A stretch of 64,000 nt of DNA from assembly GCA_910575705.1 (NCBI GenBank), contig CAJTFG010000001.1, positions 824,258 through 888,257 on the forward strand, read 5' to 3'. Position 1 is the first letter of the stretch. Every line of letters begins with the position of its first letter. This document shows, piece after piece, positions 31,053 through 40,064 of this stretch. Below the pieces are notes generated by a model. It ran no database searches. It had not been told where the DNA came from and saw only the letters and a program-made list of their open reading frames with translations. Made by a program: the position numbers and the translations under genes. This stretch comes from Erysipelotrichales bacterium (lineage in GTDB: Bacteria > Bacillota_I > Bacilli_A > Erysipelotrichales > Erysipelotrichaceae).

Positions 31053-33440
31053 ATGCTGTTTCACATATTAAAGAAAGATCTGCAAAAAAGAAAAGGCGTG
31101 AATGTGATCCTGTTTCTTTTCATTACGCTCGCAACGGTATTTTTATCCAGCAGTGTAAACAACATTCTCGTTGTAAATAATTCGATCGATTATTTTATGG
31201 AGTATGCGCATGTGCCGGATGTTATGATCTTAACGACCAATGCACAGGAAAAAAGCAGGCTGGATGCGTTTATGGAAACATCGAAACAGGATGGGGTCAT
31301 TCGGGAATATGGGTATGAACGCTTGGTCCCGATTGCGGAACATTTTGTGTATTTGGAAAAAGGGAATTATCGGGAACAGCTGAACAGCGAGGGGATTTCT
31401 ATCTTCTTAGGTACCACCGGTTTTGATTTTGTGAAGGTATTTGATGAGAACGGTGATCCTTTCCGGCTTCATCAAGGTGAAATCGCTTTGCCTCTCTCTT
31501 TTATGGATAAGCATGATCTGCATATTGGAGATGCGATTTCGATAAACGTGAACGGGGAAAGCAAGCGGTTTGTGATAACGGTAAAAATGAAAGATGCTGC
31601 TTTCGGCAATGATTTTGGCGGTATGCAGCGTATGATCCTTTCATCAAAAGAGTATGATGCGATTGCCGATACGATGGATTGTCTTGGATTATATTCTGTT
31701 CGTACCGATCAAAAACAGCTGTTTCAGGAAACGGTAGAAGAACAAAATTTTCTCAGTATCATGCACGTGGTAACGGACGATATGTATCGCATGATGTATT
31801 CATTCGACATGATGATTGCCGGCTTGCTGATCAGCATAGGCTGCTGCCTGATCTTGATATCCATGTTGGTCCTTCGCTTTACCCTTGTATTTACCATGGA
31901 AGAGCAATATCAGGAGATCGGAATTTTAAAAGCGATCGGTCTGCGGGATTTGGCGATTAAGAAGATCTACCTGATTAAATATCTCGTTATTGTAACGACA
32001 GGCGCTATATTGGGAATGCTGTTGGGGTTGCCGGTAAGCGGTTTTATGATCCGCAGTGTCAGCCGAAACATGATCCTTGAAAGCAGCAATACTCGTATCG
32101 GTGTTCACATCGGCTGCGCTTTGTTTATCATATTACTTGTTTTCGGCTTTTGTTACTTCTGTACGAAAAAGCTGAATCGGATCTCTGCAGTCCATGCGAT
32201 TCGCGTAGGGCATAGCGGAGAGCGGTTTCAAAAGCTGCGCGGTTTTCGCCTGCATAGATGCCGTCATCTTCCCGTAAGCACATATTTGGGAATGAATGAT
32301 ATTTTATCGCATAGCTCGCGTTATATCGTGCTGGTCATCACCTTTTGTATCAGTTTTATCCTCATCACGATTCCTGTGAATACACTGAACACGATGAAAA
32401 GTGAAGAGATGTTCAGAAAGTTTATGCTGGATCCGCAAAGCGCCGTTTATGTGCGGGCGTTGGAAAAAAACAAGGGCGGATCGTATACAGAATCGCAAAG
32501 GCTGGAAGAAGATGTTGAAGAGCTTCGCATGGAATTGAAGGAAAAAGGATATGATACCCGCCTTTCCGTTGTTGAAATGTATTTTATATCATTCTCTGAT
32601 CAAAAAGACGGGGTCGGCAAAAAAATAATGACGGCACAGGTAGCGGGGGAACACGGCGATATGGAATATCTGGATTTTGATGAAGGAATAGCTCCCGAAT
32701 TAGAAAATGAGATCGCGGTATCGAAAAATGTTTTATCAGAAAACGGATGGGTGATAGGAGACAGCATTTACGGCAGGATCAACGGAGTGGAACGGAAGTT
32801 TTTGATTACTGCCAGCTATACGGATTATATGCAGTTGGGGAACAGTGTTCGGTTGAATGCGAAACTGGATATGTACGAAGAAACGCTGTTTGGTTATTGG
32901 GCGGTCATGGTCGATATGGAAACGGATCTGTCACAAGAAGAACTTGCGGAACGCATGAATCGTGAATTTCCTGATTATGAATGGCTCAGCGGACAGACGT
33001 TGCTGGATCGTAATATCGGCGATGTGCAGTCTTATTTAAAGGAACTGCTTTTTCCGATGACTGCGATGCTCTGTGCCGTTATCATGCTAATAACGCTGCT
33101 GATGGAACGATTGTTTATCACGAGGGAAAAGGGAGAGATCGCTATGATGAAAAGCTGTGGATTTACGTATCATGCCATTTGCCGCTGGCAGCTGATCCGC
33201 ATGACTTGTGTTGTTGCGGCGGCTATGATGATTTCTATTCCATTATCCTTTTTATCTAATACATTCATATTGTGTCCCATCTTTGCCATCCTAGGGGCAG
33301 ACATTGTGATCCAGTTGGATTGGCCGCAAGTATTTCTGATTTATCCGGCGATATTATTGGCAGGGATCTTATTGGCAACTCGTGTTGCCGCACGCAGTAT
33401 TCGGCATATCGACATTCATGAGATGAATAATCTGGAATAG
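31053..33440 (+). CDS. ABC transporter permease, FtsX type
   Basis: A 795-residue permease with one N-terminal helix, an extracytoplasmic part, a three-helix FtsX block (about 250-385), a second ectodomain and a second three-helix block at the C terminus. Short cytoplasmic coupling helices appear as EEQYQEIGILKAIGL and EKGEIAMMKSCGFTYH. The ATG at 31053 is chosen because AAAGGGG precedes it; the earlier ATG at 31026 lies in the -10 element. It is first in a permease-ATPase-regulator-kinase module resembling antimicrobial-peptide resistance systems. The substrate is unknown. Confidence 0.85.
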   Translation: MLFHILKKDLQKRKGVNVILFLFITLATVFLSSSVNNILVVNNSIDYFMEYAHVPDVMILTTNAQEKSRLDAFMETSKQDGVIREYGYERLVPIAEHFVYLEKGNYREQLNSEGISIFLGTTGFDFVKVFDENGDPFRLHQGEIALPLSFMDKHDLHIGDAISINVNGESKRFVITVKMKDAAFGNDFGGMQRMILSSKEYDAIADTMDCLGLYSVRTDQKQLFQETVEEQNFLSIMHVVTDDMYRMMYSFDMMIAGLLISIGCCLILISMLVLRFTLVFTMEEQYQEIGILKAIGLRDLAIKKIYLIKYLVIVTTGAILGMLLGLPVSGFMIRSVSRNMILESSNTRIGVHIGCALFIILLVFGFCYFCTKKLNRISAVHAIRVGHSGERFQKLRGFRLHRCRHLPVSTYLGMNDILSHSSRYIVLVITFCISFILITIPVNTLNTMKSEEMFRKFMLDPQSAVYVRALEKNKGGSYTESQRLEEDVEELRMELKEKGYDTRLSVVEMYFISFSDQKDGVGKKIMTAQVAGEHGDMEYLDFDEGIAPELENEIAVSKNVLSENGWVIGDSIYGRINGVERKFLITASYTDYMQLGNSVRLNAKLDMYEETLFGYWAVMVDMETDLSQEELAERMNREFPDYEWLSGQTLLDRNIGDVQSYLKELLFPMTAMLCAVIMLITLLMERLFITREKGEIAMMKSCGFTYHAICRWQLIRMTCVVAAAMMISIPLSFLSNTFILCPIFAILGADIVIQLDWPQVFLIYPAILLAGILLATRVAARSIRHIDIHEMNNLE

Positions 33441-33452
33441 GAGGAAGCAGAT

Positions 33453-34217
33453 ATGGAAGTATTGAAAGCGGAGCATTTATGTAAGACCTATATTGTAAAC
33501 AAACGTCAGAATAATGTGTTGAGAAATATAAATCTGACAATACGGGAAAATGAGATGGTTGCCGTGATGGGACCGAGCGGTTCCGGTAAGACAACATTGC
33601 TGTATACTGTCAGCGGTATGGATCGGGCGACTGCCGGAAAGGTGAGCTTTTTTGGGAGAGAGCTTATGGATCTCTCTGCGAACCAGATGAGCGATTTGCG
33701 TCTTAAAGAGATGGGATTTGTGTTTCAACAGATGTATGTTCTGAAAAATCTTTCGGTTTATGATAATATAATCTTACCTGCATATCAAAAGGCGGGATCG
33801 AAAAAAGAGCGTCAAGCCGTCAACGAACGGGCTCGCAAGCTCATGCATAAGCTGGGGATCAGCGAAACGGCAGATAATGCCGTTACCGAAGTATCCGGCG
33901 GACAGCTGCAGCGTGCCTGTATTTGCCGCAGCTTGATCAACGCACCGAAGATCATATTTGCCGATGAACCTACGGGAGCTTTAAACAAGCAAAACTCGAT
34001 AGAAGTCATGAGTGAATTTAACCGGATCAATGAGGAAGGAACGACCATTATGCTCGTAACGCACGATATGAAGGTCGCTTCCCGCTGTGAACGGATACTG
34101 TATATCGAAGACGGTGTGATACGCGATGAAATGCATTTGGGGAAATGGCGCGATGCTTCAGATCAGGGAGCGAGAGAAAGATCGCTGAATGATTGGTTGA
34201 TGAAGCTTGGATGGTAG
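33453..34217 (+). CDS. ABC transporter ATPase of the MacB/LolD type
   Basis: A 254-residue ATPase with GPSGSGKTTLLYTVSG, the Q-loop VFQQMYVL, signature VSGGQLQRACICRSL, Walker B IIFADEPTGALNKQ and the H-loop VTHDMKVA. It serves the FtsX permease encoded upstream. AGGAGG lies upstream of the ATG, and the next gene starts five bases after its stop. The C terminus extends about 25 residues beyond the core, which is common. Confidence 0.92.
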   Translation: MEVLKAEHLCKTYIVNKRQNNVLRNINLTIRENEMVAVMGPSGSGKTTLLYTVSGMDRATAGKVSFFGRELMDLSANQMSDLRLKEMGFVFQQMYVLKNLSVYDNIILPAYQKAGSKKERQAVNERARKLMHKLGISETADNAVTEVSGGQLQRACICRSLINAPKIIFADEPTGALNKQNSIEVMSEFNRINEEGTTIMLVTHDMKVASRCERILYIEDGVIRDEMHLGKWRDASDQGARERSLNDWLMKLGW

Positions 34218-34221
34218 AGAG

Positions 34222-34896
34222 ATGGATATTTTATTAGTTGAAAACAATATGGAATTAGCAGCTTTGATACAGGCCTTTCTGAATAAGGAAGGCTTTTCCC
34301 TTTGGCATGAAACAAGCGGGGAGGGCGCTGCCGACTGGCTGCAAGAGCATCATCCTAAGATCATCCTTCTGGATATCATGCTGCCGGGAATGGATGGTTT
34401 TGCTTTTTGCCAGATGGTTCGCCGGCAATATGATGTTCCTATTTTGATCCTTTCCGCAAAGTCGGAAAAGGAAGATCAGCTTACAGGGTTTCAGCTGGGC
34501 GCGGATGACTATTTACAAAAGCCTGTGGATATTGATATCCTGCATGCGAAGATCCATGCTATATTGACGCGTGCATATGAGAAAACGCCATCGAAGACTA
34601 TCGTTTCGGGTCAGCTTTCGATCGACATGTCCTCTCATAAGGTAAAGCTGCACGGACATGATATCGAAGTGAATGCAAAGGAATATGAGCTGCTGTTATG
34701 CCTGGTAAAAAACGAGGGGAAAACACTGTCTAAAGAATTTTTATTTAATCATATTTGGGGGGCGGACAGCGAAAGTGAAAATCAGACGCTGACTGTACAC
34801 ATCAAAATGCTGCGTTCTAAAATCGAAGACGATCCCCGAAAACCAAAGCGAATTCAAACCGTCTGGGGAGTTGGATACCGTTATGAGGAAGTTTAA
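34222..34896 (+). CDS. OmpR-family response regulator
   Basis: A 224-residue two-domain regulator. The receiver has acidic residues near the N terminus (VENN in place of the usual VDDE), the phospho-acceptor aspartate in IILLDIMLPGMDG, and the lysine in LQKPVD. The winged helix (about 130-224) contains LTVHIKMLRSKIEDDP and TVWGVGYRYE. Asn at part of the acidic pocket (VENN) is unusual but seen in other members. It probably regulates the transporter promoter at 30994-31027. ATG 34222 is chosen over the TTG at 34207, which overlaps the ATPase gene. Confidence 0.9.
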   Translation: MDILLVENNMELAALIQAFLNKEGFSLWHETSGEGAADWLQEHHPKIILLDIMLPGMDGFAFCQMVRRQYDVPILILSAKSEKEDQLTGFQLGADDYLQKPVDIDILHAKIHAILTRAYEKTPSKTIVSGQLSIDMSSHKVKLHGHDIEVNAKEYELLLCLVKNEGKTLSKEFLFNHIWGADSESENQTLTVHIKMLRSKIEDDPRKPKRIQTVWGVGYRYEEV

Positions 34897-36145
34897 CGGG
34901 CTCATAGCGGGAGTCGTTTTGTTTTATATCATCCTTGCTGTCAGTGGATTTTGGCTGCTGTCAGCAACAGATAAAGATTCTTCACACGCATATCGTATTG
35001 AAATCAATCGATCTTATCATGCCATTACCGAGCAAGGCAGCCTCGATGCATGGAATGGAAAAGACTGTCGATATGTGGAAGATGTTGCCTTTCTTTCCGC
35101 ATCTGCTTCTTTTCAAGAGACGTCGCTGTTTTTTGAAGAAGAAAACCGGCCGTATCATATTCGGCCATGGTACGATTCTCAACAGTTGAAAGGGTATCTG
35201 AAATTCTTCTACAAAGAGCCTGTTTCGCATACATATGCTATATGGATATTGGAAGCGGTGCTTTTGATGATCGCATGTGCGATTCTCGCTTTGTTGTTAT
35301 ATATAAAGAAACATTTGATTCTCCCTTTTATCCGTTTACGAGAGCTTCCCGAAGAATTGGCAAAAGGACATTATAAAGGGGAGATAAAGGAAGAAAAAAA
35401 CCGTTATTTGGGGCAGTTTCTCTGGGGGATGAGTCAGCTGAAAGACTGTCTTGATACCAGTCGAAAACGTCAGATGGAATTGGAAAAAGAGAAGAAACAA
35501 ATGCTGCTGTCCTTGTCGCATGATATACGGACACCGCTGAATTTGATCAAACTATACGGCAGTGCGATCGAGAAATGTGTCTACGAAAAAGAAGAAGATA
35601 TCTTGTATGCGGCTCATCAGATCGGTGAAAAGACGAATGAGATCGACGTTTACGTGGATGCGCTCATGAAAGCATCGCGGGAGGATATTCTTGATATTCG
35701 TGTGCATATAGATGAATTTTATTTGAAGGATCTGGTAGAGGCGGTACGCGAAGAATTTCAGGAACTATGCGATATTCAAAAGATCGACTTATCGATCGGA
35801 ACGTATGAGAATCGCTTGCTGCGAGGAGACATCCACCGTTTGCAGGAAGTGTTGGAGAATCTGTTTGATAATGCTGTCAAATATGGAGATGGCGGTCGTA
35901 TAGAAATGACGTTTTATGAAGAGGATTACTGTCAGATGATCCGCTTGTATAATACGGGCGAATGTGTCGATGAACAAGATCTGATCCATATTTTTGAAAG
36001 CTTTTTCCGCGGCCGCAACAGCAGTGGGAAGCCGGGATATGGAATGGGACTTTATATTTGTAAAGAGATCATGCGTAAACTTGACGGCGAGATATTTGTA
36101 CAGAAAGATAAGGGCGGCATATCGTTTACAATCGTATTGAGGTAA
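34883..36145 (+). CDS. sensor histidine kinase
   Basis: A 420-residue membrane kinase. Helices at about 6-27 and 118-140 bracket an extracytoplasmic sensor of about 90 residues. A linker and coiled coil lead to the phospho-acceptor histidine in LLSLSHDIRTPLNLIKLYG, followed by N-box LENLFDNAVKYGDGG and G-box SGKPGYGMGLYICKEIM. It overlaps the regulator gene by 14 bases. With the adjacent FtsX-type transporter it likely forms a detection and detoxification circuit; the stimulus is unknown. Confidence 0.9.
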   Translation: MRKFNGLIAGVVLFYIILAVSGFWLLSATDKDSSHAYRIEINRSYHAITEQGSLDAWNGKDCRYVEDVAFLSASASFQETSLFFEEENRPYHIRPWYDSQQLKGYLKFFYKEPVSHTYAIWILEAVLLMIACAILALLLYIKKHLILPFIRLRELPEELAKGHYKGEIKEEKNRYLGQFLWGMSQLKDCLDTSRKRQMELEKEKKQMLLSLSHDIRTPLNLIKLYGSAIEKCVYEKEEDILYAAHQIGEKTNEIDVYVDALMKASREDILDIRVHIDEFYLKDLVEAVREEFQELCDIQKIDLSIGTYENRLLRGDIHRLQEVLENLFDNAVKYGDGGRIEMTFYEEDYCQMIRLYNTGECVDEQDLIHIFESFFRGRNSSGKPGYGMGLYICKEIMRKLDGEIFVQKDKGGISFTIVLR

Positions 36146-36189
36146 TGTATTTTCACGGTAATATCTGTTATAATAGAGCAGGTGATGAT

Positions 36190-36993
36190 ATGAAAGATAT
36201 AAAGATGATCGTCTGTGATCTGGATGGCACGTTGTTGCGGGACGATAAGCAGATCAGCATGGCTAACATACATGCGATACGAGAATGCCGAAAGAGAGGC
36301 TTGTTATTTGGGATCGCCAGCGGCCGTCCGATAGATCCGATCCTTACGTTGATGAAAGAATGGGGCATACAGGATGACGTGGATTTTGTCTTGGGGATGA
36401 ACGGCGGTATGTATTATGATTGCCATACGAAGAAAAAAGAAGAATACTATCTTTTGGATGGAGAGATCATGAAAGAGATCATGGATCATTTCAAAGGAAT
36501 GGATGTACGTTTCTTTATTTTTGACGGCAGTACGCGTTATGTCAACTATTCCGATGAAGAGACGAGAAGAAAAGCGCTTCTATATCATGAGATCGAGGTA
36601 GAAACGGATATGTATGCATTGTGCGAACGTCCGCATAATAAGCTTATCATCGCATGCGATCCTTCCTATATGCCGGTTGTGGAGGCGCATGGCAAGCAAT
36701 ATAAAAATCCGGCCTGCGTTTGTTTTAAAACCGCTCCGGATCTGTTTGAATACGTTGATCCGCGTATCAATAAAAGCTTTGGCGTTCAAAAAATGTGTGA
36801 ACACTTAGGATATTCGATGAAACAGGTTCTCGCTTTCGGAGATACGAGCAACGATGTTGAAATGCTGCGCGATGCCGGCATCGGCGTATGGATGGTCAAT
36901 GGTACCGAAGACGCCAAGGCGGTATGTGACGCAGTGACATGCAGCAATCAGGAGGACGGTGTGGCCTGCTATTTGAAAGAGCATATTCTTTAA
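36190..36993 (+). CDS. Cof-type HAD phosphatase
   Basis: A 267-residue HAD hydrolase: VCDLDGTLLRDDKQI at the N terminus, GIASGRPIDPI (motif II), KSFGVQKMCEHLG (motif III lysine) and FGDTSNDVEMLRDAGIGVWMVNG (motif IV). The cap domain is of the C2 type. A TATAAT at 36169-36174 ahead of the ATG indicates its own promoter. Substrate unknown; the family is promiscuous towards phosphorylated sugars and cofactors. Confidence 0.9.
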   Translation: MKDIKMIVCDLDGTLLRDDKQISMANIHAIRECRKRGLLFGIASGRPIDPILTLMKEWGIQDDVDFVLGMNGGMYYDCHTKKKEEYYLLDGEIMKEIMDHFKGMDVRFFIFDGSTRYVNYSDEETRRKALLYHEIEVETDMYALCERPHNKLIIACDPSYMPVVEAHGKQYKNPACVCFKTAPDLFEYVDPRINKSFGVQKMCEHLGYSMKQVLAFGDTSNDVEMLRDAGIGVWMVNGTEDAKAVCDAVTCSNQEDGVACYLKEHIL

Positions 36994-37091
36994 TGTACTG
37001 TATGATCGGCATTGGGAATAAACTTGGAGGAAAATAGAAGGAAGATAAGAAAATATCCGTATGCGGTTTGTTTTTTGCCAATAATAAAACT

Positions 37092-37117
37092 AGCATCTCA
37101 TACGAGATGTTTTTTTT
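37092..37117 (+). terminator. intrinsic terminator
   Basis: CATCTC / GAGATG stem with loop ATAC followed by T8. Confidence 0.88.
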
Positions 37118-37209
37118 GTGGCAGTAGACTTCATGAAGAAATATTGCGGTAAAGACGCGCTTGCTGGAAAATAATGAAAGGTGCTGTCATATGCTGTAAT
37201 GGTGATGTA

Positions 37210-37899
37210 ATGAAAAAGAAACGTCTGACTGCCGCGGCAGCGATCCTTTTTTTATGTATGTTGATGGGATTGCTGTATCATAAGGAAATGGAAACGGCAT
37301 TGACAACGATGGCATATCGTCCGTTGTCCGGTATTACGATCGTATTGGATGCGGGACATGGCGGAAAGGATAACGGCGCGATGATCAGCGGTGTGAATGA
37401 ACAGGATATCAATTTGTCTATCATTCAGAAGCTGAAAACTTTGTTGGAAGGATCCGGAGCAAGCGTGCAGCTGACAAGAGACGGGAATTATGATCTGGCC
37501 GATGATGGGGTCAGTAACCGTAAGCGGGATGATATGAAAAAAAGGGTAGCGATGATCAATGATACTACACCGGATATCTTTATTTCCGTACATTTGAATG
37601 CATATCCTAATACGAGCGTGCATGGGGCACAAGTATTTTATCAGAAAGGAAACCCATCGAGTGAACAGCTCGCGGGAATATTACAGGAAAATCTGAAAGA
37701 AGCGACCGGTTCAAAGATGATAGAAAAACCCGGAGATTATTATATATTGAATGAATCGAAAAAGCCCGGTGTACTTGTTGAGTGCGGATTTCTTTCCAAT
37801 GCGGAAGACCGTGCGCATCTTCAGGAGGACGCGTATCAGCAAACGATCGCCGAGACGTTGTTTGACGGTATCTTAGAGTATTTCGATATGATGATTTAG
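37210..37899 (+). CDS. N-acetylmuramoyl-L-alanine amidase (Amidase_3, CwlD-like)
   Basis: A 229-residue exported zinc amidase. An N-terminal membrane/signal segment (residues 5-22) is followed by IVLDAGHGGKDNG (first zinc histidine), VNEQDINLSI (zinc glutamate), ISVHLNAYPN (second zinc histidine) and VLVECGFLSN (catalytic glutamate). The family cuts the bond between MurNAc and the stem peptide in peptidoglycan. The lack of SH3 or SPOR domains and the short length resemble CwlD. The ATG at 37210 has a weak ribosome binding site (GGTGAT); the earlier start at 37174 seems less likely. Confidence 0.88.
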   Translation: MKKKRLTAAAAILFLCMLMGLLYHKEMETALTTMAYRPLSGITIVLDAGHGGKDNGAMISGVNEQDINLSIIQKLKTLLEGSGASVQLTRDGNYDLADDGVSNRKRDDMKKRVAMINDTTPDIFISVHLNAYPNTSVHGAQVFYQKGNPSSEQLAGILQENLKEATGSKMIEKPGDYYILNESKKPGVLVECGFLSNAEDRAHLQEDAYQQTIAETLFDGILEYFDMMI

Positions 37900-37933
37900 A
37901 TGATTGCCATATCACGAATGCATATTTGAATAA

Positions 37934-38539
37934 GAAAAGACAAGTTATTGGGAAATTGAACGAGAAGAAAGAATTAATCATTCTGTTACAAACAAATGGT
38001 TAAAAAAGTATTTAGAATCAGAAATTACCGGACTTGAAAATCAAAAGAAACCAGGAAATCCTTTCGCAAGATATTCTAATAAGAAGAATCTTGCAGAACC
38101 GGAAAAACTGGAATATGAAATTAAACGAAGAGCTTTAGAACCTTTAATTAAAGATATCCATAAAAGGAAACCAAGTTATGGTTATCATAGAATAAATGCA
38201 ATTATTCATAAAGAAACAGGATGGATAGTATCAGATAATCTAGTTCATAAGGTTTGTAAGATTTTAACAATAAGAAGCAAAGCTAGACATTACTCCATTT
38301 ATAAGAAACCTAAAGAAAAATCTATTAAGTATCCTAATCTTATAAATAATAATTGGGAAACTACTAAACCATTTGAAAAAATAGCATCTGATACAACATT
38401 GATTTGGTTTAGAGGACAAAGATATGATTGGATTTACTATATAGATGCTTTTGATAATTCTATTATAGGTTCCGATGTAAAGCCATTTTATCATGGTGTA
38501 AATATGACTAATCATATGAATGCTTTGAATGATCATTGA
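37934..38539 (+). mobile_element. IS3-family transposase remnant (OrfB, truncated at both ends)
   Basis: An open frame without a proper start encodes the middle of an IS3/IS150-type integrase: KRKPSYGYHRINAIIHKETG (HTH_21), then FEKIASDTTLIWFRGQRYDW with the first aspartate of the DDE triad. It stops at HMNALNDH before the second aspartate and glutamate, so it cannot be active. No inverted repeats are recognisable. It marks the left border of the decayed stretch up to 40 kb. Confidence 0.85.
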
Positions 38540-38590
38540 CAAATCTATCATACATTTAGATTACTTTAAGTTATCTTTAAGTGATGCAAA

Positions 38591-38632
38591 AAAAAACAGC
38601 GTAGCTTTTTAAGAAATCTACGCTGTTTCCCG
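38591..38632 (-). terminator. terminator for the minus-strand decayed genes
   Basis: AACAGCGTAG / CTACGCTGTT 10-bp stem, with a run of T on the minus strand (A run at 38588-38594). Confidence 0.8.
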
Positions 38633-38671
38633 TTAAGGTGAATTATGGGTAAAATTTCAGAAATATCTTGT

Positions 38672-39068
38672 TTAACAGTTAGTCGCAAAGCGACAAATGC
38701 AAGAGCTTTCTAGAAGTTCACGAAAGTTATAAATCTCTTTATCAGCTTTTGAAGTATTTTGTGTAATAACAGATCCTTTGTAACCAATAGTATATAGACC
38801 AGAACTTTTTGCAGCTTGAATACCGTTAGGTGAGTCTTCAATGACGATGATCTCATCAAGTGGTAAATCCATAAATTTGACAGCTGCCATATAAATATCG
38901 GGAAAGGGTTTGTTTCTTAAAAAATTTCGCCGGAAAAAGCTTTTTCAAAGTAGCTGTCTATTTTTAACCGCTTCATAATCCTTTACAAATAATCTTGAGG
39001 AGATGAGGAAGCAATCATCATCTTAATATTAAATTTTTTTAGTGTTTTTATAAAATCTATTATTCCCG
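38672..39068 (-). pseudogene. HAD-superfamily (beta-phosphoglucomutase-like) remnant
   Basis: Read 5' to 3' on the minus strand, pieces of a class I HAD protein follow each other: DFIKTLKKFNIKMMIASSSP (motif II serine), then KRLKIDSYFEKAFSGEIF, then LDEIIVIEDSPNGIQAAKSSGL (motif IV). Two in-frame stops (after PQDYL and after GEIF) and a frameshift before FPDIYMAAVKF interrupt it. The N-terminal DxD motif is missing. It abuts the BtpA-like fragment, indicating one deletion that removed the end of one gene and the start of the other. Confidence 0.75.
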
Positions 39069-39406
39069 ACATTGGCGCCATGATAATGAGCTCTCACAAA
39101 ATCAGCATTCGTTGCACCAGCAATATCAAAAGTGGCTTTTGCACTGGAAGCACAAGTAATTCCGAAAGGAAGATTCAAATCTTTTTTTAATTCTTCGATT
39201 ACTTCGGCAAACGCCGCAATAACAGTTCCATTTACTTGCTTTGTGTAAGGGATGCTGAATTCATTACCGAATAAAATACCGTCAACACCCCCATTTTGTA
39301 ATGCAACTAAATCCTCTCTTGCCATATTAACAATTTTTTTGATTCCACCATTTGCATCATACTTTGGATCGGTAGGGAAATCTTGAAAATGAACCATGCC
39401 AATCAC
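39057..39406 (-). pseudogene. BtpA/SgcQ-family N-terminal fragment
   Basis: The reading starts VIGMVHFQDFPTDPKYDANG and continues AREDLVALQNGGVDGILFGN and PFGITCASSAKATFDIAGAT, matching the first half of BtpA/SgcQ TIM-barrel proteins. These are often found with sugar phosphotransferase and kinase genes. An in-frame TGA lies four codons before the first valine codon, and homology ends near 39070, where the HAD remnant begins. The protein is therefore about half length and probably non-functional. Confidence 0.7.
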
Positions 39407-39650
39407 AGGTTTTTTAAGTCAAAAAAATAGATAATATTACATACTATTTATTTATGTGATTCTATTTATAATTAATTATAAATAATGATATAATAACAAC
39501 ATAGGCTCATAAATATAGATATGTGTATTTGACGAATTTATATAATCACACTAATAAGAGTTTATTTTACACAGATACTTATGGTTGATTTAGTAATAGA
39601 AGGAGAAATTACACCATTTTTAGATTAAAAAAAGAGAACGGAAGGCTGTT

Positions 39651-39950
39651 GTGTCAAAAAATGTAGATATACGAAATGACTCTTTTAATATGTTGGTAAG
39701 TGGTGTAGACTTTACAAGTGAAGACATTAATGAAAAAGGAAGTTCAGATGTGAACATAATAGTTCGTGTCAATCCTTAGACGCATAAAGTGTTTATGCAG
39801 GTTGTACTGGGCGGTACAGGGACGGTATTGCCTTGTGTGAATGGAGAAATGCATTGGATAGATGATGAAGTGACAGGAGAATACTTATATTATTTCTACC
39901 CTTATGAGGGTAAAATTGATGTGTTTAAAGAGAGAATAGAAAACATTTAA
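39651..39950 (+). pseudogene. LytR-CpsA-Psr (LCP)-like remnant
   Basis: The frame reads RNDSFNMLVSGVDFTSEDI, then GSSDVNIIVRVNP, an in-frame TAG at 39777, and THKVFMQVV. This matches the start of the LCP catalytic domain (FNILLSGxD, SDxNMxVxVNPxTxKI), which attaches polymers to peptidoglycan. The following 55 residues (GEMHWIDDEVTGEYLYYF..) do not continue the LCP pattern, so an internal deletion is likely. A relic of the adjacent polysaccharide locus. Confidence 0.6.
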
Positions 39951-40064
39951 AGAAAGTAAATGCCTGAATTTGAATAAACATGAAAGACTCGTTAATGATG
40001 ATAAAAGATGATTGATTTGAATCACTTTTGGTTTTGGACAGCGATTAAGAAATGAGGGATCCTT

